Source: Nymphaea colorata
Lineage: Eukaryota; Streptophyta; Magnoliopsida; Nymphaeales; Nymphaeaceae
NCBI RefSeq assembly: GCF_008831285.2
Contig: NC_045144.1
Span: 3,280,268 to 3,344,267, forward strand
Reading direction: 5' to 3'
DNA length: 64,000 nucleotides
Made by a program: the position numbers and the translations under genes. The notes below the pieces were generated by a model that was not told the DNA's origin, made no database searches, and saw only the letters and a program-made list of their open reading frames with translations. Below are positions 12,477-24,005 of the stretch, piece by piece (positions within the stretch are counted from its first letter, which is position 1; every line of letters starts with the position of its first letter).

Positions 12477-13171
12477 AGCCAACTGTAAATCCATGTTTCT
12501 TTCTTTTCTCTTTAGTTATATGATAGTCTATGGAGTTCAATAGTAGGGCCCAACAAATTTTTAAATCAACTGTTGCGGGGGGTTTCTGAAATGTTTTTGT
12601 TGTTAGTAAGGGAAGTTAAAAGATTGAGCTAATAATACCTATTTCTTATATTAAGCGGATCCTAGCTTGGTGGTCTTATTATCAAAGATATTCAAATGCA
12701 GAAAGATTAGAGAAGGAAAAATAACATAAAGATGAAGTAAAACTACTAAGAGGTATGGATTTTCTTCACATAATTCAAGTTCATATTTCACATTTACCAT
12801 GTTTCCCAATATAAGATGCTCTAACCGTCGCCTGGACCTACACTTTTTCTTGTTTGTTGAAGACCAAAGCATTAAGGAGCTCTCTTAGGTAATAAGAAAA
12901 CGTTAGTTTCTATGTTTCCGCAACACATGTTCTTAATCAATAAAAAAAGCAATGACTGGTTCCAACTGGTAAATTCCTCTATCACCAGTCAATAGCAATG
13001 AACAAGGAAGAGAAATATTTAACTGACGAGAATATAGCATTACTAATATGAAAGAGGAAGCAAGACAGCATATTTGTATTCAAATAGAAGAGTAAGAGGA
13101 ACAATAAACGGTCACCATTCAATCAAGAAAAACTGCATTCGGTTATAAAATGTTAAAGGAAAGTACAACAA

Positions 13172-13222
<51 letters not shown>

Positions 13223-14190
13223 AGAGAGAGTGAGAGAGAGAGAGAATCCCTAGAGATGCCATAAATTATCGCCTTCAGCTTATCTTCACAAAAAAAACAA
13301 AATCAAATCCAGATTTAGAAGTTTGAAAAGAAAGAGCATGCAGCTCAATATATAATTTGAAAACGAATTAAAATAAATAAAAAGCAACATAATCATGGAA
13401 CAAAGACATATGCAGTGACAAGCTTATTTGTGTTGGCTGATGGTCAAGAAGGAGACAAAACTCGATCGAAACTGCTGGAAAGTCCATACACTGCCTTGTC
13501 TTCCATCTTTCCGACTGCCACATGAACTCTAATAGGGGAAATCACTGATTTCTCATTGCAATCGATAACAATGATCAGTTGATCGAGGGAGGGTCGTGGT
13601 GAGTGAAATTGAACGAAAAAGAGAGTTACAAGGAGCAAAATCGATAGCCAGTGAAATAGATGATCAATCGATTGCTGTGCATTTATCGGTCACAGCCATT
13701 TCAATAAGCATGGACCGTGGCCATAGCATGACTTTATTGTAGTGGAGAGAGAGAGAGAGAGAGAGAGCAGAAATTATAACTCAACATTAATACCAAAACC
13801 CAAACAAATAGTTAGGGATTACATCCACGCATAAGACTGAAACACCCTTAGTACAAACCAGCAAAACCATGAACAAAACCATGGACAAAGGAAACACCCT
13901 CAGGACAAAAGAGAAAAGCCATGAAAACCATAAACATAACCAAATATTGAAACACATATAGTATAAAAGAACATGAAAACCGAGCCATTCATAGGCCAAA
14001 AGAAAAACTTGACGACAAGAATAGATCACAGGGCAGAAGCCAATGGCAGCAATAGTACCTGGCGACCACAATGTTGAAACAATGAAAGACAACAAGAGGC
14101 CAAAGAAGGAACATTCAATCACAAGGAGAGCCATAGGTACCTGGTTCAGCTAAACTCAGCCTACATCCAGGACATAGAAAACTCTCATCT
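12477..14190. other. intergenic, no recognisable gene
   Basis: AT-rich, with a microsatellite at 13176-13245. A CACTA-type right end, CACTACAATAAAGTCATGC on the minus strand, stops at 13744, but a matching left end was not found. A 115-residue hydrophobic minus-strand frame at 13787-14134 has low-complexity composition and no recognised family. Confidence 0.45.
13176..13245. repeat. (TA)n(GA)n microsatellite
   Basis: A TA run at 13176-13218 is followed after TATA by a GA-rich run to 13245. Confidence 0.9.
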
Positions 14191-14199
14191 CACACTATG

Positions 14200-15985
14200 C
14201 ACCAAGGAGAGAGTCCTTATTGAAATATTTTATGGTTACAACAAGGATCCAATAATTTGGGATCTCGATTTTGATAAACATGCAACTCTTAGTTTTTGGG
14301 TTTTTTTTTGTTTTCTTTTTATCTTCAATCAGTTGCTTGATTTTAGGAGAAATACTCTATTACAAACTTTATCCATTTCATGTAACTTCACTATCTTAAG
14401 ATGCCCCCACGATCCAATACTTGTGTCAATAAGGTTCAGCTTGCCTTTGAAAAAATGAAACCTCAATCTTGGTAAATATTTAGTTAAGATATTTGCCATC
14501 TGACTTTCTGATTTGACAAATTCTGCTTGAATTTCTTCTCTGGCAACTTTTTTCCAACCAAGTGAAAGTTTATCTCGATGTGCTTGGCTCAACCATGGGG
14601 AACATAATTTATTGCAAGGTTATCACTTTTAAGATAGGAGCTCTACTTGAAGTGGAACTTGTAGGTCTTTGAAAAGGGGCCTTAGCCACATAAGTTAGTA
14701 ACAGCTCTCGTCATGGTTTCATACTTTGCATCGTACTAGAGCGAGCTATCATGTACTGTTTGTTTGGTCCACATCAAATAATGTTTCTTCCTTATAAAGT
14801 GACAAATCCATTTGTGGACATTCTATCGTCAAATCAACCAGCCCAATCGGCATCCTAATAAGCTTCAAGTTTCTAGTGTGATGATCCTTTAAGATGAAGT
14901 CGATAAGACCGAGTTCCTTGGAGAAGGATTTGCTTCACATGAGCCCAGCGTAGATCAGTTGACTTGTGGAGAACTAACATGCCTTGTTAAATGCAAAGGC
15001 AATGTCTGATTGTATAGAAGTCACTTTTTGTAATACACCCATGATGGTTCTATAGAGAGTTCCATCTTTGAGTTTGTCTCCCTCAAATTTAGACGAGGAC
15101 ATTTGGATGCTGCTGGCATGACAAGATTGGGCTTCTGCCATGTGAGCTTTAGTGAGAATATCACCAATATACTTCTTTTGTTAAAGAAACAGCCTTGATC
15201 CAGATGCATTTAGCTCAACTTCTATCCTAAGGAAGTAATGAATCTTCCTCAAATCCTTGATGGAAAATTTGTAACCCATTTTGTGGATGACGTTCTGCGT
15301 TTCCTGTCAATAGTTGCCTATCAAAATAATGTTGTCAACAAATACGAGGAAATACAAAACACATGATTGTGACATATATATAAATAGAGAGGGATTGGTT
15401 CTGGATGCTTCAAATAATTTGGATATGGGTTATGTGCTTAAACTTTCAACCTATGCACAGGGGGCTTGCTTAAGCTTGTATAAGGATTTATTTAATTTGC
15501 ACACATGATGAGGATAAACATTATCTTCAAATCCTGGCAGTTGACTCCTATATTTTCTTTCTTTTGGAATCCATTAAAAAACAGTATTAACATATAGCTG
15601 GTGAATATTTCATCCCTAACCATTAGCAATGGAAAAAACCAATCGGATGATAGTGGGCTTGATGACCAGACTGAAATTGTCAAAATTCCCCTCTTTGACT
15701 GTAATCATTGGCCACAAGTCATGCCATGAATCAAGCCATAGGACTATTATCAGCATGCTTTTTGACCTTGCATATCCACAGACAACCCCCCACACACAAA
15801 GGAAAGAGTTATTTTATTGAAATATTTTAGTGGTTACAGAAAGAATCCAGTAATCTAGAATCTTGATTTTGATAAACATAACAAATCTTAATTTCTGAAT
15901 TCTTTTTGCTTCTATCTTCAACTGATTGCTTGATGTTAATTAGAGGGAGATCCTCTATCGCAATCTTTAGCCGTTTCACGTAACT
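14200..15985 (-). mobile_element. Ty1-copia remnant with LTR-like repeats
   Basis: Direct repeats of about 190 bp (14200-14390 and 15796-15985) bracket a short internal region. Both share a GAAATATTTTA...GGTTACA block and a TTTTGATAAACAT block. On the minus strand, both could start with TG at 14380 and 15978. The interior encodes only reverse transcriptase and RNase H pieces. A gag, protease and integrase region is absent, so this is a large deletion derivative. Confidence 0.6.
14400..15720 (-). pseudogene. copia reverse transcriptase / RNase H pseudogene
   Basis: Reading down the minus strand gives the copia RT signatures in order: FSLVIKPTIIRLVFSIA (about 15690-15620), NTVF.NGFQKK, LPGFEDN.YPHHVCKLNKSLYKLKQAP, FVDNIILIGN in place of YVDDI, IKDLRKIHYFLRIEVE, and YRTIMGVLQK...QSDIAFAFNKAC. 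It ends with the RNase H tail FVKSESQMANILTKYLPRLR (about 14520-14450). Several frameshifts and stops separate the pieces, so no functional protein is made. Confidence 0.75.
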
Positions 15986-18900
15986 CCTTTTTAGTAACAA
16001 ATACAAACCGGTGACACCACAGAGTGAATAACAAAAGCTGGCGAAAGCGAGTGGTGGAAATTGTGTGTGCGCGTGTGAGAGAGAGAGAGAGAAGGAGAGA
16101 AAGAGCTGATTATTTGTCACAGATTTCTCGTGGTTGTATAAGCAGTGTATGGGCAATGCCTCGTCCGAATGCCGATACTGAAATGAATGGTGTAAACTGG
16201 GAATTTTTATGACAGTGGTTCTTCATCTGCACTGCCTGATCTCACTACGTACAAAATGGCCATCTATTATGGCAATGGCGCTTCGTGTAAAGGGACTGGC
16301 CTCATCACCCAAAGGATGAATCGTGTTTGGATGGGTGAGGGAATGGTTTACATACACGGTACAATGCACTTAATGAGGTGATATAAGTAAGGACATGGAG
16401 AAGATATACATGATGTACGTAGCTAATTAGCTTAGCCATGCCTTCAATACCTTACATGTACTTTGAAAAGCAATAGCAGCTTGTGCTTCCTACAGCTAAA
16501 AACATCTACTAAAACGAGAGAGAGAGAGAGAGAGATGTAAAAAAAGTCGCAGAGGATTTCTACTTGCTAGCTAGGACTTGGTGTATGTACATAGTAGTTA
16601 CAACTTACACGGATCAAGTAGAATAAAAGTGAATAAGTTTGACCCTATCGGCTAACGGACAACTTTAATATTGATTCTCATTTAGAGAGTTGACAAATTA
16701 TGTCGATGCCCACATGACCCTTCACGTAAATGTGCACACAAAACGTAATACCCCACATATCAGTACCCTTCACTTTTGGTGCGAATCTTGCTCGAGCGGC
16801 TTTTCATTAGAAAAAAACATAAAATGTCTACCTATGGAACTTATCTATGTATCTTTTTGGGTCACTGTGTCACTTAACTGTGTATTCATGTACTTACCAA
16901 TTCTTACTAAAGTAAAGAATTAAATTACATTTACTTTCTTTTAGTGGGGAGACTTTTTTTAAAATAGACACCGAATCTTTAACAGATCGCTTCTAAAACC
17001 CTACTCGGTTCATGACTAGTAAATGGCCATGTAACTAGTCCAATAGGCAGTTTTATAATATTTAGACATACATCACCAAATCTCTCCATTTCTGTATCTC
17101 ATGAGCACTGTATGCCTATCCTAATGTTGAAGGTTTCTTAGGTCCAGACAATCTTTTATTCTACGAACCTAAAGGTAAAAAAAGGGAGACCAACGAACTG
17201 TCTTTTACTTGACAATGAAGCTAAAAAAGATGCTTCTTTAATTCTAAGCTCGGAGGAGAATAATTGCCCTCAAAAGAAAAAAAACAGAAGACGCATAATT
17301 TGGAGCCTCTAGCTACCAAGTGGACCCCACTTTGATGACAAGCAATTTTACCTAACAAAAGCATTTCTCTTTTTTTTTTCACAGTGAATGGATCATTTTT
17401 CCACCTCTCTGAACAAAGATCATTGCCTTTCCAGTCACAGAGCATGTTTTGTGTCCTTTTTATAGCCCAGGGATGGAGCACACTTACATGTCGCAGCGAC
17501 CACATGTATCTTAACCTAGATCTCTTGTGAGTGGATCTGCATTGTTGTTCAGTGTGCTACCCCACAAATAACCTTTGATTTTCTTCCTCCATTAAAGGAA
17601 AACCACTGGAAAATTCACAATGCCCACTACAAGCTTTGCACAAGAAACGTATTGCTAAAGATATGCATTCCTACCTTTTTAAGATCTTGTTTAGGTCTCT
17701 AACAGGTTTTCCTTGTCTCAATAAGGAAAAAGTTATTTCCACACCAGTCTCCTTAGCATCTTTTAGGTGTTATTCCTTTCTTTTTTCTTCTTTTTGTAGT
17801 CCTTCTCAACATTGAATGTTTGGGATGTTTACCTTTCCACCCCAAACAACACAAGTTCATGATTAACTTGACCTTCAGTTATACTTTACCTAAACAATTT
17901 GCATTAGTACGATCCAGCCATAGAAAATAGTCTTCTGTCTCTCTCTCTCTTCTTACAACCATAGTCTGCCTTCTTTGGCATCAAATTTCCCACTTCTGTT
18001 CGAACTCCGTTTCTTTTTTTTTATTTTCTGACAAGGCTGAATTCAAATCGTCCATGGCCACGTCTATTCTGCATATGGTATTCTCACTCAGGTTTCAGTT
18101 TCCTAGTGACACGATAGTAAATCTCACTAGTGTACCATCATGGAAAAGAGTTCGTCTATTCCAATTTTGCTCATAGGATATGCCTTATATATGTCGGTTG
18201 CGGAGGGCTCGCTCCTTCCTTTGCATTGTCCGACTGGCTCTAGCATATTATAATTCAGCAGTTGTTCTTGCCATGACTTCCTTTTTGGCTTCCGAAATTT
18301 CTTTACAGCAAACTTTGGACAGTTGACTTTGATCATGTGCCTACCAACCACTAAGCCTGCGCCCAAATTCAGTTTAGTCGATCAACATAATAGTCACAAA
18401 AAAAACCGTCTTTTTTTAGAAAAGTCCGATAAAAACAGTTAAAAACAATGAAATAAAAAAATTGTTTTCCCTTTCTTCAAGAAACGCTAAAAATCAAATT
18501 TTCGTGTTTTTTTATTATTTTTACGTGATTTTTGCATTAAATTTTAAAACATAAGCTAAATTTATTTATCTTCATTTCTATCATTACTAAAACATCATTC
18601 TTATCATTTTATCGAGCAAATTGTTAGTTTTTTGCTAGTTTTTCATTTATTTTAGTTTTTTCTAATTTGTATATTTTTTTCTTTTCTAAAAAAGTTCAAG
18701 AACTATTTTGCTAGATTTTCCTGATATTTTCATCTTTTCCAGAAAATAAATCGAAGAAAAATTTCACCGTTTAAAACCCGTTAATGAAATTTGTACTATG
18801 ATCTGCATGCAGTTGCCTTTCAATGTGACTGTTGAAACAAGGACTTCTTGGCTTTAACCCCACGACATAGAAGAAATAGGAAAAAGGCATGTCGTCTCTT

Positions 18901-19734
18901 TGCTGCATGCACAGCTGCTTTCTTACTCGAGACCAAGTTGTTGCGCTCAAGACTAACAATTTGGGATGGTGGCTTGGCAGGATTCACTTCTTCTGGCTCT
19001 GTGCCTACTTCATACGAAATTAGCTGCAAGCCAATGTGCTCTAGCCTCTTTCTGCTTTCTATTGTTCTACGTTGTTGCTACTTTATAGTGGCGTTAATGT
19101 TGATTTATATAGTAGAATTAATATCAGACTGGACCATGCGCAAACTCAATTGATCAGATACTAAAGTAAAGATCAATGTGGATCTGCAGAAAATATCAGC
19201 ATGTTGTCTTATAGTTTTTTATTATTTTTGTATTTGAATTATTATGCTGTAATTCGTAGTGCAATTGTTTTGAGAGAATCTTCCGCTTTCAGAATGAATG
19301 GATATTAGATATAAAATATTTACTTAAAAGTAGATCTGAACTTAAATCCATCCCATCTTTATAAAGCAATTGTATACAAAAGTTCACATTGTGCAATAGA
19401 AAATATTTCATTGTGTGTACCTTTACTATCTTCAACCTACTATGCTTGAAAAACTTTGGTTTTGGCTGAGCCGCACTTATATTGCCTAAAGCAGAGACTA
19501 TTCTGCTATGTCTAGCTGCTCTAAATGGATTGTCAAATCGTGAACCACATCCCTTGCTTAATTCAAGTGCTTTTGAGATCGATAATCCCTATTATATGCA
19601 TCATTCAGATAATCCAGGAGTTCTTGTACCACACCTCCTCACTTCTTGTACCACACCTCCTCACTGGAAAGCACGATTTTGTTTCTCAATTCACCAATTC
19701 CAGATTAATCAGGCAGCACATTTCCAGGGGTGGA
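15986..19734. other. intergenic, no recognisable gene
   Basis: Mostly AT-rich. Short GA runs occur at 16077-16095 and 16516-16535. Open frames such as 17221-17505 (-), 18127-18366 (-) and 18848-19153 (+) show no recognised domain. A tandem pair of 22 bp (TTCTTGTACCACACCTCCTC core) lies at 19620-19665. Confidence 0.45.
18400..18775 (-). repeat. AT-rich dispersed repeat, copy 1
   Basis: The reverse complement of this AT-rich block resembles 44150-44520, with shared phrases such as GATAAAANTGATAANAATGATG, TTTANNTTATGTTT and AAAATGCAAAAATC in the same order. Copy 2 lies in intron 4 of the kinase gene in the opposite orientation. No coding capacity. Confidence 0.5.
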
Positions 19735-19904
19735 GCAAGAAAATTCTGCCTAAGTGGTACTAGTTAGAAAATTTTAGATTGTTAAGGGCCACCAGTATGT
19801 AAATGACTAAAACATCCCTGAAATATCAATATGAAAATAGGAATTTTTTGTGAAATCTGTGTGGGCAATTGTCCATACTGTGCCCACACTTGCCTCCGCC
19901 CCTG
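19735..19904. mobile_element. 170-bp hAT-like MITE
   Basis: Terminal inverted repeats read CAGGGGTGGAGCAAG on the left and CAGGGGCGGAGGCAAG as the complement of the right end. Flanking 8-bp sequences, CACATTTC (19727-19734) and CACCTATC (19905-19912), match at 6 of 8 positions, consistent with an aged hAT target duplication. An internal hairpin with 9-bp arms GTGTGGGCA / TGCCCACAC (19859-19867 and 19881-19889) lies near the right end. No coding capacity. Confidence 0.6.
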
Positions 19905-20349
19905 CACCTATCTGCACTTGTATTGCTGAACACAAGTTTCAGACCAAAACTGTGATAAGTAGATTCACCAAAGGTACATTATCTGCAATAGTTTATTTGA
20001 TATATAATTATCTTCTTATGGCACATTACCCATGGACTCGGGTGCGGCCTAATTTAAATAGCAGCTATTCAACAAAAAGATCGTGTCATACAGCTCCTAA
20101 TGGGATTAAATGACCCATTCAATTCCCTCATAGGACAAATCCTTCTCAATCCTTGATCTTTAATTGGCAAAGTATGCTCACTGTTTCTTCAGGTGGAAAA
20201 CCATAGGCAAGCATGTATTCATGTTCCAATGGAGCATGTTAATCTTGCCAGTGCAAATCTAAAATTTAAAGCAAGCAAAACAAGAAATCATAGGTAATAA
20301 CAGTATCATTGGATATAATGTCAAATGGAGGGTCATTCCATTAAACTAC

Positions 20350-20736
20350 GTGCCTTCAAACTACGTACATGGATTTTTCCCAAGCGGGGGTGGAGGCAGA
20401 CGTGTAAGTGTACATTTTTATGTTGAAACTTCATGGCAGTTTTTCTCATTTACATGCATGTGCCCTTTAAAATTTTCAAATTATACAATCAGCGTCCCTT
20501 TAGCCAAAATTTTCTGGCTCTACTGCTGCTCCCAAGATTCAAGATCGGCATTCACCAAGGCTGCTGACAATGAGAAACTCACGCCGTTGGCAGTTGAAAG
20601 ATTGATTGACTCGAACAAAGAACCTGCTCCTGCTCTGACTATAGATGAATATAGGATGCTCAAGCAGCTTCCCAATGACAAACAGTTTCCCCAGTCCCAA
20701 TTGCACACTCAAGCTTTGCTAACGTCGTCAACATAG
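20350..20736 (+). other. unrecognised open frame abutting a broken copia RT
   Basis: The plus strand is open for 128 codons. From about 20530 it becomes protein-like: SAFTKAADNEKLTPLAVERL, then EPAPALTIDEYRMLKQLP. It begins where the minus-strand copia RT stops abruptly after its YVDDV motif (about 20720). It may be a host exon fragment joined to the retrotransposon. I do not recognise the protein, and the minus strand is partly open too, so this is tentative. Confidence 0.25.
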
Positions 20737-21230
20737 ACCAAGAGAAAAATGTTGTCCCATCGTTCATGAAAAATGAAGAGCGCAATATCAGATTGAGAAA
20801 CTTTGAATCCATGAGATGCGACTGATATTGGGCATCAACAAAGGCATCTAGTTGAGAAATGTGGGCATCTTCATTGAGAATGCTATTAAGGAAGGCGTTG
20901 TCAAAAGTTGGCCAAGTGGTCAATTATTTTGCACTGCGAAAGTTAAAACAACCCAAATAATTGGTCAGCTTGATGATGGGACTTCAATGAGGAGTGTCTT
21001 TGGTTTCTTTGTGGGACTGAGGCTCATAATTAAGATCTAAAATGATGGCAGAAAATATTTGAGGTTTTGAAGATCTGGACACCATAGAGTGGGTGTGAGA
21101 TGGAGGCCAAACAATTTCTGAATTTTGAAAATGAGCACCCACATTAGTGCTATTTTCAGTAGGAGAAGAGTATGTCACCTGTTGACTTTGACCAGATGTT
21201 GGAAGTGAGGGTGCTGGAGGCACCAATTCA
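20720..21230 (-). pseudogene. copia reverse transcriptase fragment
   Basis: The minus strand encodes a linker rich in Pro and Ser, then NYEPQSHKETKDT, a TFDNAFLNSILNEDAHISQ segment (the LDVNNAFLNG motif), FVDAQYQSH, then directly GFKVSQSDIALFIFHERWDN and LLVYVDDV. The KLxKALYGLKQAPRAW block is missing, so there is an internal deletion. Homology stops after YVDDV at about 20720. Confidence 0.6.
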
Positions 21231-21429
21231 GTATAATGGTCTCTTCAGTCAAATTATGAGTCCCTTCATCAATGTCATGAAAATCAGAATTTTGAAGTGG
21301 CTACAGCATAAGAAGTTTGAGGCGGTGCTGCTAGCATGACTCCAAGAAGTGGCTGAAAATTAGGAACTGTAAGTCAGTGCAGCAAGCTCATCGGCTCATC
21401 TCTAAGAGCAGGTTGTTTATTTAAATTTT

Positions 21430-22310
21430 GTGGTAGGGTCCATACGCTTTTACCCAAGTGTCTAGACCTGCATTTGAAGTAATTAATCACATCCATCTAC
21501 TCCTTTGAAAAGTTCATCAACGATAATGTGCCTGGATATGAGAGCATGTGGTTTGATTTGGGTTCATAACATAAAATTTCTTTATGTCGACTTCCATATA
21601 TGAGAACGACGCAAGGACTCCTTTTTGGCTGGAATCTAGTTTCGTTGCTTAGAGTTAGTAGTGGATAGCATCTTGATCCAAATACTCAAAAGCTAGAATA
21701 ATCTAAATCTCTTCCAAAAACTAATTGAAAAGGTGATTTCTTGTTCAGTTTTATAGTGGGAAGCCGATTTATGATAAAAACTGCATTTTAGAAAACTGCA
21801 ACCCAAAAAGACACAGAAACTTAAGGATCATTTAACATGCTTCGACTTCTTTCTACCACATGATGATTTTCTCATTCAACTGTACCATTTTTTTGTAGCA
21901 TATACAGACATGAGAATTGATGTACTATGCCTTGTTCAGGATATTATACCAAATCCTTTCCATAAAACTCACCTAAATTGTCTAATTGCACAGTTGTAAT
22001 TGAAATACCCAGCCATTTTTCAGCCACACTTTCGAAATTAACAAAACCTTGATGCACATCTAATTTTCTTTAGTGGAAAAAACTACCAGAGCTGAGAAAA
22101 TTTATCCATGACTGGTAAGAAAAACATATATCCTTCTCTAGATAAATTAGGGATTGGTCCCCTAAACATCCAGGTGAGTAAGTTCTAAAACTCTTGAAGC
22201 ACAACAATTTCATAATAGAAATGAAATTTTATGCACGTTGCCAATCAAACTTCAATCACATACTGATTTTGAAATCGCCGAGCTTATTGAAATTATATTT
22301 AGAGAATTAA
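21430..22310 (-). pseudogene. copia integrase pseudogene
   Basis: The minus strand gives GPIPNLSREGYMFFLPVMDK (start of the integrase core), FFPLKK, HQFSCLYATKK.GT-like, FINRLPT-like and FGSRCYPLL pieces, then PKRSPCVVLIYGSRHKEILC and a SRHIIVDE-type end. These match the order of copia integrase core and its C-terminal region. Stops and frameshifts are frequent. The Asp and Glu catalytic residues cannot all be traced. Confidence 0.65.
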
Positions 22311-22913
22311 GTAAAGCAAATATTTTTCTATTGGCATGACCTAACTATCGATGCCATTCTACATATGGCCCTCGAAACTGTTTTTCACTTCTGCATTGAG
22401 AAATCCTTTTGATATCTCCATTAGATCCCGAGGCCACTCAAACTGGGCAAAATCTATTAGGTAACTATGGACCTTGGAGTAGAACCTTGCCGGTTATGAG
22501 ATCCTTCATAACAAATTCAAAAGGAGTAAACTCAAACATGCAATTGTTGTCTGAAAGTGACTTTTCCCATAGAAATTAAATTATTTGCAATTGACATCAC
22601 ATGTAAACTATTCTTCAAAATAAAAGTTATCCCTTGAATCTTGACCTGCATATCTTACCAAATCCGAACCAGAATAAGTCTGCTTATTCTCCATACTTTC
22701 ATCGCTCTTGAGTGGTGACAACATTATTGCCTGCTCGGTGTTGATGTATCAATATTCATCTACCTAGTCCTTCTATGTCATGGAAGAAAAAGCCTTAGGA
22801 ATATCAAAACAAGACTTAGTGTTTGTCCTTTGTGGCAGGAATACTGGCAAGAGTGAACTTGGAATTTGAACGGTTTGCATGAATTTCATTTCCTTGAGAA
22901 TGATTATTATACT

Positions 22914-23265
22914 TAGGCCTGGGCGTCGGGCCGGGCCGCCGCCAGATACCCGGCCCGGTCAGGCCCGGGTCCGGGAGGGGAAAACCGGGTCCCGAGCCGG
23001 GCCCAGGCACGATGGTGTGGTCTGTGTCAGTCCGGCCCGGCCCGATCCGACCCGTTAGCCATTTTAAAATACTTTTTTAATTTAATAATATGTATTTTAT
23101 TGTTAAAAAATAAATTTATATTATAAAAACTTATTTTATAATTTAAAATTATTTTTTTATTGTCAAACAGGCCGGGCCCGGGCCCGGTTTTTGGGCCCGA
23201 CGGACCGACCCGGTCCGGATCTTACCGGGCTGCGCCGGCCCGGCCCGGCCCTATGCCCACCCTTA
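22914..23265. mobile_element. 352-bp GC-rich hAT-like MITE nested in copia
   Basis: Termini are TAGGCCTGGGC on the left and TAAGGGTGGGC as the complement of the right end, followed inward by GGGCCGGGCC-rich arms and an AT-rich centre (23060-23160). The flanking 8-bp sequences ATTATACT (22906-22913) and GTTATACT (23266-23273) match at 7 of 8, the hAT duplication size. It sits inside the copia gag region and is therefore younger than that element. A degenerate relative lies at 38774-39005. Confidence 0.75.
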
Positions 23266-23274
23266 GTTATACTA

Positions 23275-23980
23275 ATTCCAGCCATGGCCACCTCCATCGT
23301 GGTACCTTCCTCATCCTTGCCACAGCCTCTGAAGGCATTGAATGCAAAGTTTCTGGTCTGACTGTCTTCTTGCAAAGAAATGGTAATCAGTTTAAGCATT
23401 TGCAATCATTTTTCTTGATTGAAATCACAGAACTCGACAAATGATGGTGACTTAGCTGAGGTTGGAACGGTAGTCGTTACAAAGCTTTTGCACTCAACCA
23501 ATAGTTCATTTAGAAGTACCAGTAGAAAAGGTCAGGAACAATGTCAACCAGCAGCCTCTAAGGATGTAACCATATATAGATTTCCTTTCTTTATAAATTT
23601 AGGTGTTTTTTAATGAGCATTGCTAACGGTGAAAACCACAAACCATAAGATATTTCCAAACAAGCCCAAGCATCTAGGGGCTGATGAGCTCTTATTATTT
23701 GGCCAAGAACGACTTCCAAACTGATAGCCTTAATCCATCTCAACACAAGGTGATATGCCTGCTTCCAGGTTACAAAATTAGGATTGCCTTCATGTTTCCC
23801 CTCCTTAGAAATCTGTTTAGCAGGAGCAAATGATAAGCCATCCACATATTGAAGTAAGTCTTGGGAATCATGACAGATTGGAGTTGACTGCACCATAATA
23901 GGTAGTTGACCCTATTTAACTTGATGGAGACTAACAATGCAATGCCATTGCATTGGGTGGAGGCAGAAGGCGCCATGGTG
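23275..23980 (-). pseudogene. copia gag pseudogene
   Basis: After the primer-binding site the minus strand encodes MAPSASTQCNGIALLVSIKL, then NYLLWCSQLQSV, then in another frame QISKEGKHEGNPNFVTWKQA and LGQIIRAHQPLDAWACLEIS. These match the copia UBN2-type gag layout (FKLDGTNYLLW, NPxFxxW, LVLxWI). A later part, ISLQEDSQTRNFAFNAFRG, stops at the nested MITE. Frameshifts occur near 23890 and within 23410-23600. Confidence 0.65.
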
Positions 23981-23990
23981 TCTGGAGCAT

Positions 23991-24005
23991 AGAGCTTTGA
24001 TACCA
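23991..24005 (-). other. retrotransposon primer-binding site (tRNA-Met type)
   Basis: The minus strand reads TGGTATCAAAGCTCT, matching the usual plant LTR-retrotransposon site complementary to the 3' end of initiator tRNA-Met. It lies just upstream of the gag frame, as expected, and so fixes the orientation of the element. Confidence 0.75.

Noticed and set aside
13787-14134. 115-residue hydrophobic minus-strand frame resembling a membrane protein
   Set aside because: Composition (Phe/Leu/Val/Trp) follows from an A- and C-rich plus strand; no motif and no transcript signal, so not annotated as a gene.
22816-23010. Pro/Gly-rich frames in the GC-rich block (also 23160-23444)
   Set aside because: They arise from the GGGCCGGGCC repeats of the nested MITE and are not genes.
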